The notes: generated from the letters alone by a model not told the origin. 64,000 nucleotides of DNA from Cordylochernes scorpioides (GCA_030710605.1 CP092863.1:112312841-112376840), one strand, 5' to 3'. Shown: positions 10,230 through 21,397, counted from the first letter of the stretch. Numbers and translations: made by a program.

Positions 10230-10520
10230 TACATATAAAAATAAAGAAGGCATCTCCTGACCACGAGCACATGCGTTTTTTAGATGGCAGAGCGCCATCT
10301 AGTGGAGAAAAATAAACTAAACGTTTATTTAGCTTGCTCCGTGATATTTGGCCAACCCAATTTCGTGATAAATCAAGAAAAGCCATCCACGAACGCGTTT
10401 CGCGCTGTTGGCGCTCGTCAGCGTGGAGTAGGCTGTAACCACTGCGACCAAAAATATTTTTGGTCCCAATGGCTTCCCAAGAAATCAAGAAATGGGTATT
10501 TAAGGCCAAATTTGCGTAAA
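10230..10520 (-). mobile_element. Penelope-like terminal fragment carrying a hammerhead ribozyme
   Basis: Homologous over its length to 45,740-45,905. Shared parts are the ribozyme, a following ACCAAAAA.AT..TTGGTCC hairpin and the GGGTATTTAAGGCC block. The outer part (CAGAGCGCCATCTAGTGG) recurs at 29.65 kb and as inverted arms at 31,685-31,920. Hammerhead ribozymes in tandem or inverted terminal repeats are an established hallmark of Penelope-like elements. That assignment is inference, because no Penelope RT is present in the window. Confidence 0.6.
10386..10427 (-). ncRNA. Hammerhead ribozyme, copy 1 (well-formed core)
   Basis: On the minus strand, stem I TCCACG pairs with CGTGGA (6 bp). 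Next come core CTGACGA, a perfect 4-bp stem II (GCGC, loop CAACA, GCGC), core GAAA, and ACGCGT followed by the cleavage-site base T. This is the CUGANGA...GAAA hammerhead layout with a GUU (NUH) cleavage triplet. The stem III element ACGCGT is self-complementary, so within one molecule it forms only a minimal helix, whereas two molecules can form a 6-bp helix. This is known for minimal hammerheads of Penelope-like elements and retrozymes. Position 7 is C rather than the usual U, which the consensus allows. Confidence 0.85.
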
Positions 10521-11326
10521 GACGCTTACAAACAAAAGGAATTTAAAAAAAAAGATTTGTTGACGATTATTCTGTGGCACAAATTATATGGCATCAACTA
10601 TGAATACAATATCCATCCAGAATGGCTTCCATTTAGCCGGAAGTTTGTTCTATTCCAATATTGGTGTTCTACAGCTGTGAGTGGAAGGAAGGAAGAGATG
10701 TGGGTGGGTTTTTTGTTCATAATCCGGATGTGGCGATGTTTGCCTGAGGGTGGGATCGAGGATAAGTGTTAGCGGAACTTACCTGAATTGGAACATTCGT
10801 CTGATACTTGACGCCAGATCTTTTGATATCTTTATATTTAAAAAAGCATACCTAGATCTGTGAATTAATAGTTAAAAAATTCTAAAAATATATCAAGCGT
10901 AGAAATCAGTCTTGGAATATCTTAAGATATAAAAGTATTTATTGATGACGTCACCACGACCAGTCGACAATTATCAACCCAACTATCTACAGCTAGAGAA
11001 TATCGAGCAAGCAAGCTAGGTAACTAAATGATGATTTTACAAATATAAAATAATAAATAGGTTTTTTAAATATTTTCATTGAATAATTTTAAATAATAAA
11101 ATATATATTATTTCTTCGCCACAATATTATATAAAAAAAGACTTAAAAGTAATTCACAAATTATATTGTAAATTAAGAAAAAGGCATGTGTACATTTGTA
11201 CTATTTTTTCACAAATTATATTGTATATTAGATGAAAACAACGTTATAATTGGTCAAATTTTAAAAAAGATTTTTTTTTATTTATTTAAAATACTAAAAA
11301 TGAATTTAAAACACAAAATACTAATA
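10521..11326. other. AT-rich spacer, nothing recognised
   Basis: Overlapping weak frames start on non-ATG codons. No repeat family or RNA gene is supported beyond a short match (CTTGGAATATCTTAAGATAT) to 7.51 kb. Confidence 0.4.
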
Positions 11327-11488
11327 CAGTTAAACCTGTCTATAGCGCCCCCTTTAAATAGCGCCTCCCTCTCTATAGCGCCCGATTTTAAATACGTAGT
11401 AAGATGCGATTTACATAAAAAGTGACCTCTCTATAGCACCCTATTTTGGTGAGTCCCAAAGAGGGGGCGCTATAGACAGGTTTAACTG
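11327..11488. mobile_element. pogo/Tigger-like MITE, 162 bp
   Basis: Perfect terminal inverted repeats: CAGTTAAACCTGTCTATAGC at the left and its inverse at the right, extending through GCGCCCCCT. The element is flanked by TA on both sides. CAGT-T/A-GAACC-like ends with TA duplications fit the pogo branch of the Tc1/mariner superfamily (inference). It carries several internal TATAGCGCC phrases and no coding capacity. Confidence 0.85.
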
Positions 11489-12130
11489 TATTTAATAAAA
11501 GTACGGTAAATATATATATAGGATGTATTATTCCAATATGGTGTTTATTACATTGGTCTACCCCTATCCAGGGGCTTACCTGTAGGTAGGGGGCTGTTAC
11601 CCCCCGGGCCGCTATGGTAGCCGCGAAGGCCTACAGGGAAATATGGCTGTTTGACAGTTTATTTGCATCCCTACATTCCATGTAGAATCATCATTTACAT
11701 ACTGGCAGAGCGCATCACCTAGCCAAGATTGTGTACAGAGTACATGAACCAATTTGACTCACTCTATGAACAAGAATTGAATAAAATGATGCTGTGACTG
11801 TTTCTACTTCAATAGGAACTGATATAGAGGCGGAAATGTGATGAATGTGTAGATATGTATATAGAATTATTTGCATAAGCAAACGTCTGATAAATCTTGT
11901 TTAACTTCCGTTTGCCTTCAGAGTGAGCAGAAAGAATGATTCTTTCAAGTTGATGTCGCAGGACCTGATTTACGGTGACATTTACGATGTCGGATTGAGT
12001 TACATCCCAATTTGCATAATCTACATGACTCTGCTAGTCTGTTCCTCTCTTGGGTAGATATTCTATACTCACATAGATTCTCTTTTATCTACTCAAATAT
12101 AGACAGTATTTTTTGTTTATAAAAGTGGAG
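11489..12130. other. Spacer with a GC-rich patch
   Basis: A GC-rich, C/G-run patch at 11,560-11,640 (CTACCCCTATCCAGGGGC, GGCTGTTACCCCCCGGGCC) stands out from the AT-rich surroundings and can form short hairpins. No RNA family is recognised. Confidence 0.4.
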
Positions 12131-12134
12131 GTAA

Positions 12135-12885
12135 GATAGATGTTGTTGTGTCCAATGAAGATCCTCAGATGTCTCCGTACATCTCTATCTTGGATGTGTA
12201 TACTGTATTGTTGTTGTCGTGTCCAATGAAGAGCCTCAGATGTCTCCATACATCTCTATCACAGCAATGTCTTCTATCTTTGGTGTGCATACTGTATTGT
12301 TGTTGTCGTGTCCAATGAAGAGCCTCAGATGTCTCCGTACATCTCTATCACAGCAATGTTCTCTATCTTGGGTGTGTATACTGTATTGTTGTCGTTGTGT
12401 CCAATGAAGAGTCTCAGATGTCTTCATACATCTCTATCACAGCAATGTTCTCTATCTTAAGTGTGTATACTGCATTGTTGTTGTTGTCGTGTCCAACGAA
12501 GAGCCTCAGATGTCTCCGTACATCTCTATCACAGCAATGTTCTCTATCTTGGGTGTGTATACTGTATTGTTGTTGTTATCGTGTTCAATGAAGAGCCTCA
12601 GATGTCTCTATACATCTCTATCACAGCAATGTTCTCTATCTTGGGTGTGTATATTGTATTGTTGTTGTTGTTGTCGTGTCCAATGAAGAGCCTCAGATGT
12701 CTCCGTACATCTCTATCACAGCAACGTCCTCTATCTTTGGTGTGTATACTGTATTGTTGTTGTTGTTGTGTCCAATGAAGAGCCTCATATGTTTCCGTAC
12801 ATCTATATCACAGCAATGTTCTCTATCTTGGGTGTGTATACTGTATTGTTGTTGTTGTCGTGTCCAATGAAGAGCCTCAGATGTT
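12135..12885 (-). repeat. 89-bp satellite, about eight units (with TTG microsatellite)
   Basis: Each unit contains CATCTCTATCACAGCAATGT, a CTATCTT(G/T)GGTGTG(T/C)ATAC block and GTCCAATGAAGAGCCTCAGA. Units are separated by a variable (TTG)n tract that makes the period 87-95 bp. The inverted array at 43,190-44,290 is the same satellite, and a single unit lies at 24.23 kb. The frames open across it have no coding support. Confidence 0.9.
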
Positions 12886-13019
12886 TTAAGGTTTGTCCTT
12901 AAGTGTATAAACCAAATTGTACCTTATCAATTACATGTAATTATAGAAAACGTAATCCTGATTACATTTTGTCCAACACTGGCGATAAGTATATTCATAC
13001 AAACCGAAAAATGTAATAT

Positions 13020-13325
13020 AACAACGGTATGGTAGAATAAACTGGCGAAACCGCTGGGAGGGTTCACCACTGATGAGCCAGAACCTCCCAATATTTTATC
13101 ATTACAGTAAGGGTAGTAGAAAATTGATTTATTTTTTTTTTAAATAATCATAACGCGTCATAAATAGTTCAAATTTATTATAACTGGCTATAAGTAATAA
13201 TAGGGAGGGTTCACCACTGATAAGCCAAGCCCTTCTAATATATTTTTTCATCGCAGTAAGGACAGTAGAAGTTTGATTTATGTATAAAAGAAACATTCGC
13301 GCTTTTAAATCCTTTTATTTTATAT
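13020..13325 (+). mobile_element. Two copies of the GTTCACCACTGATGAGCC repeat family
   Basis: Blocks at about 13,045-13,110 and 13,203-13,320 match the 46,272-46,695 element, including GGGTTCACCACTGAT(G/A)AGCC and AACATTCGCGCTTTTAAATC. The ACGCGTCATAAATAGTTCAA segment between them (about 13,154) is a diverged copy of that element's inverted end. Confidence 0.6.
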
Positions 13326-13660
13326 CTATAGATGGCACGTTATTGCTTTGTGTTAATAGTAAATCCTTTGCTGGTCCCAAGCCCGGATGAAAAAGGAGGA
13401 GGAGGAGCAGTAACAAGCTCACTAAAAAACCTGGGCTTAGCTGGCCCGGCTGATAGTACCCTGTAAGGGCTCCAGGGATACAAGATGAGCAGCGTTTGTA
13501 CTCCATGTTAGGAGCGGTTACACATGGGATCTGTTCCTCAAGTCAGATGCGGCAATTTCTTTTGGAGCTAAGTCTGCCTACCACTGAGTAGTGTTCCCAA
13601 TCTTAATGACAAAGGCAGACGCATTCTACTTCACTCAGTGTGGAGATAAGAAAGAAGAAG
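13326..13660 (-). repeat. Dispersed retroelement-like fragment
   Basis: Matches 58,200-58,455 in inverted orientation. Both copies can encode LTGY(Y/N)QPGQLSPGF on their sense strand, which suggests descent from a coding segment, but no family is recognised. The end at 13,600-13,650 also matches 7,560-7,640. Confidence 0.5.
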
Positions 13661-14099
13661 AAGATAGTAAATCTCGTGTTTGATGATTTTGTGATATTAA
13701 AGTTAACAAACAAAAAGAAGAGGAGGAGATATCAAAGAGTTCAGAAAGTTTACCAAAGGTCAATAACCACTTGACTTCTCAGCTGGATCATCCAATGTTG
13801 AAAGTCCTTGTGTCGTAAACAATTTCAACAGAGAGAGATGCCAAATTCTTGCAACTCACTTGTTTGGTCACTTGCACTCGCTATGTAGGGTTCGACTTGT
13901 AAAAGTATCGGTGGACCATTGAGGAGTGGTTTCAACTGTTCCAATGAAACTTTAGAAACAGAAACTTGACCTACAAAAAGGAGAGAATTTTGTTCTAATA
14001 TAATCATAGAATTATTAGAATTAAAAAATAATAAAAAGCTAAAGTTTATTTTCTTTATATAAAAGCTCTTCGACAGTGGTTTTATAATGTTAAAAAAAC
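13661..14099. other. Spacer containing a partial inverted SINE (family B)
   Basis: Positions about 13,838-13,925 (AAATTCTTGCAACTCACTTG to GTATCGGTGGACCATTG) are a diverged minus-strand piece of SINE family B. The remainder is unremarkable. Confidence 0.45.
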
Positions 14100-14990
14100 A
14101 AGCGACAAATAAAAGACGGATTTAAATTACAAATTGTATATAAGAGCTCTATATACATATCTCTATTTACATATTTACAGTTGGTTTTATTTACATATTT
14201 ACATAAAGCCAACTGTATATATGCAAATAGGGGGACTCGTATATAAAAAGTGTATATAGGAATCTGCCTTTTATTCATCTCTTTTTAGCGTTTTAAAGTC
14301 ACAGTTGAAGCGTGTTTCTTTCGAGAAGCTTGCTCGTTTTTTAGGTCTAAATAAAGATTCACCTTACAAGAGTTCATGTGGTAATATTATCATAAAAAAC
14401 GAAAGTGAACTATGATAATTTCTAGAACACCACCAAGGATAAACACGGAACGTCACCTGTTGCTTTACATATTTACATAAAGCCAACTGTAAATATGTAA
14501 ATAGAGCTCATTTATAAAAATCTGCCTTTTATTTGTCTCTTTTTTAGCATTATAAAACCACAGTTGAAGCGTTTTTATTTCGAGAAGCTTGCTCGTTTTT
14601 TAAGCTTTAAATAAAGATTCACCTTAAAATAGTTCATGTGGTAATATTATCATAAAACAAAAGCGAAAGTGTAAATCATGATAACTTCTAGAACACCACC
14701 AAGGATAAACACGGAACGTCACCTGTTGCTTTACATATTTACATAAAGCCAACTGTAAATATGTAAATTGAGCTCATATATAAAAATTGTGTATAGAAAA
14801 ATCTGCCTTTTATTTATAAAGCCACAGTTGTAGAGTTTTTCTTTCGAGAAGCTTGCTCGTTTTTTAGGTCTAAATAAAGATTCACCTTACAAGAGTCCAT
14901 GTGGTAATATTATATATAAAAAACGAAAGTGTAAGACATGCTAACTTCTAGAACACCGTCCAGAATAAACACGGAACGTACTGCTTTAGT
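14100..14990. repeat. ~265-bp tandem repeat, three units
   Basis: Units contain TTACATATTTACATAAAGCC, TTTCGAGAAGCTTGCTCG, AATAAAGATTCACCTTA and CACGGAACGTCACCTGTTGC. The second and third start 265 bp apart (about 14,463 and 14,728), and the first is longer and more diverged. The AACCAACTGTAAAT / AGTTGGTTTT phrases form short inverted repeats at the unit joint. Confidence 0.75.
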
Positions 14991-15243
14991 CCTGCCCATC
15001 TGCCCCACCCTCAGCACCAGGGGGGTTCTGTCGGACCCCATGTGGGGGAAGTACCCACAAAAGGATGATTTGTTATTTTCTTTTTGTGTGTACCTCCCAT
15101 CGCCAATAATATTTCATAATTACTTATTTCTGTCACCCAAAAATACATGTTTTGATGTTCCGCATTTTCACGCCATTCTAAATAAAACTTTGGTTTATAC
15201 CTGTTAGCTTATGTGTAATTCACTCTTGTTTATATATACTTAT
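14991..15243. other. Spacer, unique-looking
   Basis: Includes a GC-rich stretch at 14,990-15,060. An open frame of 89 codons from the ATG at 14,938 covers it but starts inside the 265-bp repeat and has no recognised domain. Confidence 0.3.
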
Positions 15244-16000
15244 ACACTCCTGGACAAAACTTAAGGAAGTTGTACCTTTTAGCATGTATATCGGTATTCA
15301 GACAATAACTCTGAAATATACACTCATGGACAAAACTTAAGGAAGTTGTACCTTTTAGCATGTATATCGGGATTCAGACAATAACTCTGAAAGATACACT
15401 CATAGACAAAACTTAAGGAAGTTGTACCTTTTACCATGTATATCGGGATTCAGACAATAACTCTGAAAGATACACTCATGGACAAAACTTAAGGAAGTTG
15501 TACCTTTTATAATGTATATCAGGATTCAGACAATAACTCTGAAAGATACACTCATAGACAAAACTTAAGGAAGTTGTACCTTTTACCATGTATATCGGGA
15601 TTCAGACAATAACTCTGAAAAATACTCTCATGGACAAAACTTAAGGAAGTTGTACCTTTTAGCATGTATATCTGTATTCAGACAATAACTCTGAAAGATA
15701 CACTCATAGACAAAACTTAAGGAAGTTGTACCTTTTACCATGTATATCGGGATTCAGACAATAACTCTGAAAGATACACTCATGGACAACACTTAAGGAA
15801 GTTGTACCTTTTAGCATGTATATCGGGATTCAGACAATAACTCTGAAAGATACACTCATGGACAACACTTAAGGAAGTTGTACCTTTTACCATGTATATC
15901 GGGATTCAGACAATAACTCTGAAAGATACACTCATGGACAACACTTAAAGAAGTTGTACCTTTTAGCATGTATATCGGGATTCAGACAATAACGACGTAA

Positions 16001-16175
16001 AACGGTGGACGAGTGGGTAACACCCTCGATTCCCGACAGTCATGAACTGGGATTGAATCCCGCGTTAAAATTTTGTTTAATATGTGAATAACCTTCACAT
16101 ATTATTCACTGTTTCAATTATCATGAACTAGGTTGCTCTTGTTGAGCGGTACCTATTAATGGGATTTTGAACCGA
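16001..16175 (+). mobile_element. SINE family A within the 76-bp array (copy 1)
   Basis: Has the same head and body as the copies at 301 and 492. The satellite is interrupted at AATAACGACGTAAAA and resumes at GATAGACTTAAGGAAG. The identical flanks at 18,245-18,419 show that both copies descend from one insertion, duplicated together with its satellite context (offset 2,244 bp). Confidence 0.8.
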
Positions 16176-16507
16176 TAGACTTAAGGAAGTTGTACCTTTT
16201 ACCATGTATATCGGGATTCAGACAATAACTCTGAAAGATACACTCATGGACAACACTTAAGGAAGTTGTACCTTTCAGCATGTATATCGGGATTCAAACA
16301 ATAACTCTGAAAGATACACTCATGGACAAAACTTAAGGAAGTTGTAGCTTTTATCATGTATATCTGTATTCAGACAATAACTCTGAAAGATACACTCATG
16401 GACAAAACTTAAGGAAGTTGTACCTTTTATCATGTATATCAGGATTCAGACAATAACTCTGAAAGATACACTCATAGACAAAACTTAAGGAATTGTACCT
16501 TTTACCA

Positions 16508-17581
16508 CATTTGTCTCCCACATTATGGAATATTCTTATTAATGAGATACTGAATAATAATCTGGATGATAATTGTGAAACAATAGGATATGCAGATGAT
16601 ATTACGTTAATATGTTGGAATAAAACTCCTGAACAACTAAGAAAGACAATATATAATGTATTAAGAAAAATCAATAAGTGGTGTGAAAGTCGTAAATTAA
16701 AATTGTCAGATGAAAAAACAAAAATATTATATTTATATAAATGCAATAACGATATAATAGTCTCAGGTAGCAAGTTAATTAAACCGGTTGAAGAACTTAA
16801 GATCCTAGGAGTGACTATTAAAAATCACCGAGTCAGAAGCAAACTGGACTTTACGCCTCACGTTAATGAAATGATCATAAAAGTAACTAGAGCTAGTGGA
16901 TACCTATTTGGCCTGACAAAGAAAGAATGGGGTCTAGACTTTAGACGAAGACTGATATTGTATAAGACATTATATCGAAGTACAATTACTTATGGTTATC
17001 CAATATGGTATCCATTCATAAACAAAAAGTCTAAGGACAAACTAAATTCTCTTCAATATAATATATTAAAACATTGTATACAGGCCTACAGTACAACATC
17101 ATCGGATTGTACACATATACTTGCACAAGTCCCCAAACTTACTGATTATATTGAATCTAACATGTTGAAAACCGAAATAAATTACAACCGATTTGACTCT
17201 TCAAGTAGGAATATAATCTCTAATTATATAAGGGGAAAATTGCAGAAATACTATGAGAAGACTAATACCATTTTCAAGTCCTTCTTCACTGATTCCCAAA
17301 TACCCAAATATGTCAAGCCAAATTTTTACAATGTCCAATTTTTTACTGGACACGGTAACTTTAGATCATATTTGTACAAAGTCAGAAAGACGGATTCGCC
17401 TAAATGCTCATGTGGTGCAGAAGAAGAAAATCCTGTACATATTCTAACGGACTGTCGACTTGTAGAGGACTTGAGAGTCAAAAATCAAATAAATATAAAC
17501 TGTCTAAATCAAATAGTTAATAATAGATTTATGTATATAAATTTTAATAGATTTTGTAGAATGTTTTTTAGTAATAGATAG
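16508..17581 (+). pseudogene. LINE reverse transcriptase, C-terminal two-fifths
   Basis: About 357 codons are open with no stop. Starting at the HLSPTLWNILINEI stretch (the RT segment after the PQGS-type motif), the frame encodes the catalytic YADD box at 16,589-16,600. Next come KTKIL and ELKILGVTI, the thumb (YKTLYRSTITYGYPIW) and a terminal zinc knuckle C-x-C-x8-H-x4-C at 17,405-17,455 preceded by FTGHGNFRSYLY. The TGHG...CSCG arrangement is characteristic of the R1/Jockey side of the I superfamily. The upstream endonuclease and RT fingers are missing. The intact frame suggests the copy is young, but it cannot be autonomous. Apparent codons before 16,508 are satellite sequence. Confidence 0.85.
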
Positions 17582-17832
17582 CCTGGGCTGTAATAACTGA
17601 TATATAGTTATATGCTGTAAATAGCTCTAAATTTCTGTTCTTATCTGTGATGTTCACTAATACTCTTTATAGGGTAATTAAATCGTTAACTAACTGACAA
17701 ATATGTTAATAATTTCTATTATAATAACTAAAATCATATTAATAATTACTGTAAATAAACTCCCAAACTTGTGTATGCATGCAAATATCCTAGACGGATA
17801 TCGCGTGCTTTGTAAATGATAATAAAATAAAA
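16508..17832 (+). mobile_element. 5'-truncated R1/Jockey-type LINE inside the satellite
   Basis: The satellite reads TTTTACCA up to 16507 and resumes with TGTATATCGGG at 17833, exactly in register. The LINE therefore entered one unit without a visible target duplication or loss. It starts within the RT domain, ends in a 250-bp 3' UTR and has an AATAAAATAAAA tail. It lies between the two duplicated SINE-bearing blocks. Confidence 0.85.
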
Positions 17833-18244
17833 TGTATATCGGGATTCAGACAATAACTCTGAAAAATACACTCATGGACAAAACTTAAGGAAGTTGTACC
17901 TTTTAGCATGTATATCTGTATTCAGACAATAACTCTGAAAGATACACTCATAGACAAAACTTAAGGAAGTTGTACCTTTTACCATGTATATCGGGATTCA
18001 GACAATAACTCTGAAAGATACACTCATGGACAACACTTAAGGAAGTTGTACCTTTTAGCATGTATATCGGGATTCAGACAATAACTCTGAAAGATACACT
18101 CATGGACAACACTTAAGGAAGTTGTACCTTTTACCATGTATATCGGGATTCAGACAATAACTCTGAAAGATACACTCATGGACAACACTTAAAGAAGTTG
18201 TACCTTTTAGCATGTATATCGGGATTCAGACAATAACGACGTAA

Positions 18245-18419
18245 AACGGTGGACGAGTGGGTAACACCCTCGATTCCCGACAGTCATGAACTGGGATTGA
18301 ATCCCGCGTTAAAATTTTGTTTAATATGTGAATAACCTTCACATATTATTCACTGTTTCAATTATCATGAACTAGGTTGCTCTTGTTGAGCGGTACCTAT
18401 TAATGGGATTTTGAACCGA
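18245..18419 (+). mobile_element. SINE family A within the 76-bp array (copy 2)
   Basis: Nearly identical to 16,001-16,175 with identical flanking satellite, so it arose by duplication of the array segment and not by a second insertion. Confidence 0.8.
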
Positions 18420-18829
18420 TAGACTTAAGGAAGTTGTACCTTTTACCATGTATATCGGGATTCAGACAATAACTCTGAAAGATACACTCATAGACAAAAC
18501 TTAAGGAAGTTGTACCTTTTAGCATGTATATCGGGATTCAGACAATAACTCTGAAAGATACACTCATGGACAACACTTTAGGAAGTTGTACCTTTTAGCA
18601 TGTATATCGGGATTCAGACAATAACTCTGAAAGATACACTCATGGACAACACTTAAGGAAGTTGTACCTTTTAGCATGTATATCGGGATTCAGACAATAA
18701 CTCTGAAAGATATTACAGTGACCTTTATTGAAGATACACGAGAGCTAACCAAGTATGAACAGCCTCTGTCTCTTAAAAAAAAACACAGACGATCAAAGAC
18801 TTTCCACTTCCTTAAGTTTTTTCCCATGT

Positions 18830-19314
18830 GTATATATAACTTAAGGAATCTGTATATATAAAAAAAGAGCAGAATAATACCTATATCCTAAGTATATATA
18901 TAATATTATATCAAAATAAGTATAGCGCGCTAGATCAAGGTCTTTGGGTTATATAAATTCTACAAGACCGTAGTCACCGTTCGGAGGAGCTTAATGGAAT
19001 CATCGAATGTCGTGGTCCATTTGGACGAGGAAAGCGAAGACTAGAACACGGCTGATTCCACACTCGTCTTTTCAGTGATACACTAACCTATGTACGGTGT
19101 GGCCACTGGACTTGTGACGGACCTGGAGGCTGTTGTTGGGTTCTGTGCTGCCTGGAGTATAGGAGCTCCTCCTATGCTTTCTTCCTGTGGTGAATCTGTA
19201 TAAGACCTGTGGTCTTAATAAAGCTGTATGTGTGTATGACCAAAGAGTATTTAAGATCCAGCTTTTCCAGTTTCGATTCCTAAGATACATTCCTAATAGG
19301 ATATCTGACTGAGG
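18830..19314. other. Spacer with a LINE 3' end
   Basis: About 19,060-19,240 ends AAGACCTGTGGTCTTAATAA, then AGCTGTATGTGTGTATG, the same 3' terminus as at 9.55 and 20.7 kb. The rest is unremarkable. Confidence 0.45.
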
Positions 19315-19485
19315 TTTAGGGAGAGGTGTTCTCTTACTGGAGATTTGCCTCAGTAAAACTACCTCTATGTATAAAGAACAACACCTAGTTGCAAAGCCGA
19401 AGTCTTTTAGGGAGAGGTGTTCTCTTACTGGAGATTTGCTACAGTAGAACCTCTCTGTAAAGGACAACACCTATGTTTAAGACAG
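19315..19485 (-). repeat. Short pogo-like MITE array
   Basis: Two ~95-bp units with AGGGAGAGGTGTTCTCTTAC and ACAGTAGAACCTCTCTGTAA. This is the right-end repeat of the pogo-like family seen at 20.2, 26.6 and 34.0 kb. Confidence 0.75.
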
Positions 19486-20164
19486 GACATTTCTTGTCCC
19501 ATGGCTATCTTAAATCAAAATCTACAGAATATTTCTCAGTATCACAATTTCCTGTTTATCCTTAAAATAAATTAATCATCCTCAAGACATTTGCTTAAGA
19601 AAAAAACACCTACTATTTCAACACAAGACAATTACATCAATTTTCAAGTCAATAATGGAAATAAGCGACAAGAAACACTAACCAAAAAAAAAAAAAGAAA
19701 GTTAGAAAACATCCAATCAGGATACAGTCTAAATTTTTAAACAAGGTAAAATCAATACAATCTAAATGGTTACATCACGACAAAAATAAAGCAATGAAAG
19801 AAAGAAACAATGAAATAAATGATTTTGTTTAAAGAAAAAGACCTATTACCAACACGTTATCTCCATTCAAGGCAATTCTATCCGTGAAAAATCAATGATG
19901 ATAGAATGGTCAATTTAGAGTATAGGTTACTTTGGTCATTTCAGCTACTGACTAATGGGGATATAATCAATGACTGCAATGGTGGTAAAACTACCTAATA
20001 ATATAGTGCAGACGACTTCTGTGGTGTCTTGAGAAAATTGTTCTTTGAGGTAAACGTTTATGTAGTCGTTTGATATTTTACCTAAATGGTATGGAGTGGA
20101 AATAACGTCTAAACCTTGACCTGGAGTCTAAGTGAAATATTCAGTGATTGCCTTGACGGCTTTC
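19486..20164. other. AT-rich spacer, nothing recognised
   Basis: A-rich tracts and no supported gene or repeat. Confidence 0.4.
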
Positions 20165-20695
20165 TAATTGTATTTTCTATACAGAAGAACCTCTCTGTGT
20201 AAAATACAGCACTTAGTTGCAGAGCCAAAGTGTTCTTTAGAGAAATATATATCTCTTTCTGGAGAGTTGCTGCAGTAGAACTACCTCTCTGTAAAGGACA
20301 ACACCTAGTTGCAGAGCCAATGAGGCCTTTACAGATAGGTATTCTCTTACTGAGATTTACTACAGTAGAACTACTTCTCTGTAAAGGACAACACCTAGCT
20401 TAAGAGCCAAAGTGTTCTTTAGGGAGAGGTGTTCTCTTACTGGAGAGTTGTTACAGTAGAACTACCTCTCTGTAAAGGACAACACCTAGTTGCAGAGCCA
20501 ATGAGGCCTTTACAGAGAGGTATCCTCTTACTGGAGATTTACTACAGTAGAACTACTTCTCTGTAAAGGACAACACCTATTTTCAGAGCCAAAGTGTTCT
20601 TTAGGGAGAGGTGTCCTCTTACTGAAGAGTTGTTAAGGAGTCCCTGTAAAGGACAACACCTCGTTGCAGAGCAAAAGAGAGTGTTTTGTAAATAT
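20165..20695 (-). repeat. pogo-like MITE array, right-end units
   Basis: About five ~95-bp units alternate CTGTAAAGGACAACACCTAG and GGAGAGGTGTCCTCTTACTG. CAGTAGAACTACC(T/C)CT marks each terminal-repeat copy. The units are more diverged than in the 26.6-kb array. Confidence 0.8.
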
Positions 20696-21397
20696 AAAAG
20701 GTCTTAATAAAGCTTGTTGTTGTTGTACATTGCTGATTACTGGTACTATTACTGTTATTCCTGTATGTATCCTACATTTCTGTGCTTGGAGAATCTGTAT
20801 AAGACTAAAAGATCTTAATAAAATCTGAGGAAGATAAAAGATTTTTATTGTAATTGAGAAAATAAAACTTTAACTGCCCGAAGTGTCTATTTTTAAAAAT
20901 AAATTAATAAAACTTGTTGCTGTTGTATAATTTTAGATCAAAAGAAAGTAAATACGTTTTTGAAAAAGTTTCAGATAAACTTCCGGGTGAACTTTAAGGA
21001 AAAAGATTCCCCCTTTCACTTCCCTCCCTTATCAAGTGTAGATTACCAAAGTACCATCTTTTGTAACTTCCTTGTGAGATAAAAGAATAGAGATTCCCTG
21101 AAAGAAAGATTTTTCTGAGGAGAACATCAAAGGAGAGAGGCACATATCTCTATTTACCCTAATTAACTTCATTTTACCTTATTTGGTAACTTTTATTTAC
21201 TTCTGGGAATGAACTGGGAAATAATTGACTGTATTGAATCATCCATTGATGAGCTCTACTCTTCCCCGGCAGACACCATCAAAAGTCTCAAGCTTTACAA
21301 GCTTGATACCTTAGTGTGATTGAGTGGAGATAAGAAAGAAGAAGAAGGAAGACTTCTGGGAATATAGATGGAAATTTTACCGGGAGGATATTGATCC
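20696..21397. other. LINE-type 3' tails and unique spacer
   Basis: TGTATAAGACTAAAAGATCT with AATAAA (20,790-20,830) and GTCTTAATAAAGCTTGTTG (about 20,700) are retroelement 3' ends; the first recurs inverted at 58.86-58.96 kb. The remainder is AT-rich, with a family P start (GATGGAAATTTTACCGGGAG) at about 21,368. Confidence 0.45.

Larger units (their letters stand above)
15244..18829 (+). mobile_element. Expanded Tc1-like MITE / 76-bp satellite array
   Basis: Starts with CACTCCTGGACAAAACTTAA after TA and ends with CTTAAGTTTTTTCCCATGTG before TA, so the whole array sits between the family's inverted ends. The interior is a long run of ~76-bp units (TGTATATCGGGATTCAGACA, ATAACTCTGAAAGATACACT, CATGGACAAAACTTAAGGAA). 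Each unit includes a full copy of the terminal repeat. The unique right part (TTACAGTGACCTTTATTGAA, then the A-rich tract) occurs once. Two SINE copies and one LINE interrupt the array. Confidence 0.9.

Noticed and set aside
10284-10772. 162-codon plus-strand frame
   Set aside because: It runs antisense through the conserved hammerhead and Penelope-like terminus, starts without an ATG in context, and is not conserved in the 45.7-kb copy.
12219-12870. Family of ~63-codon cysteine-rich small proteins (also 43.1-44.3 kb)
   Set aside because: Each is one to two units of the 89-bp satellite read through; the cysteines come from the TTG/TGT microsatellite.
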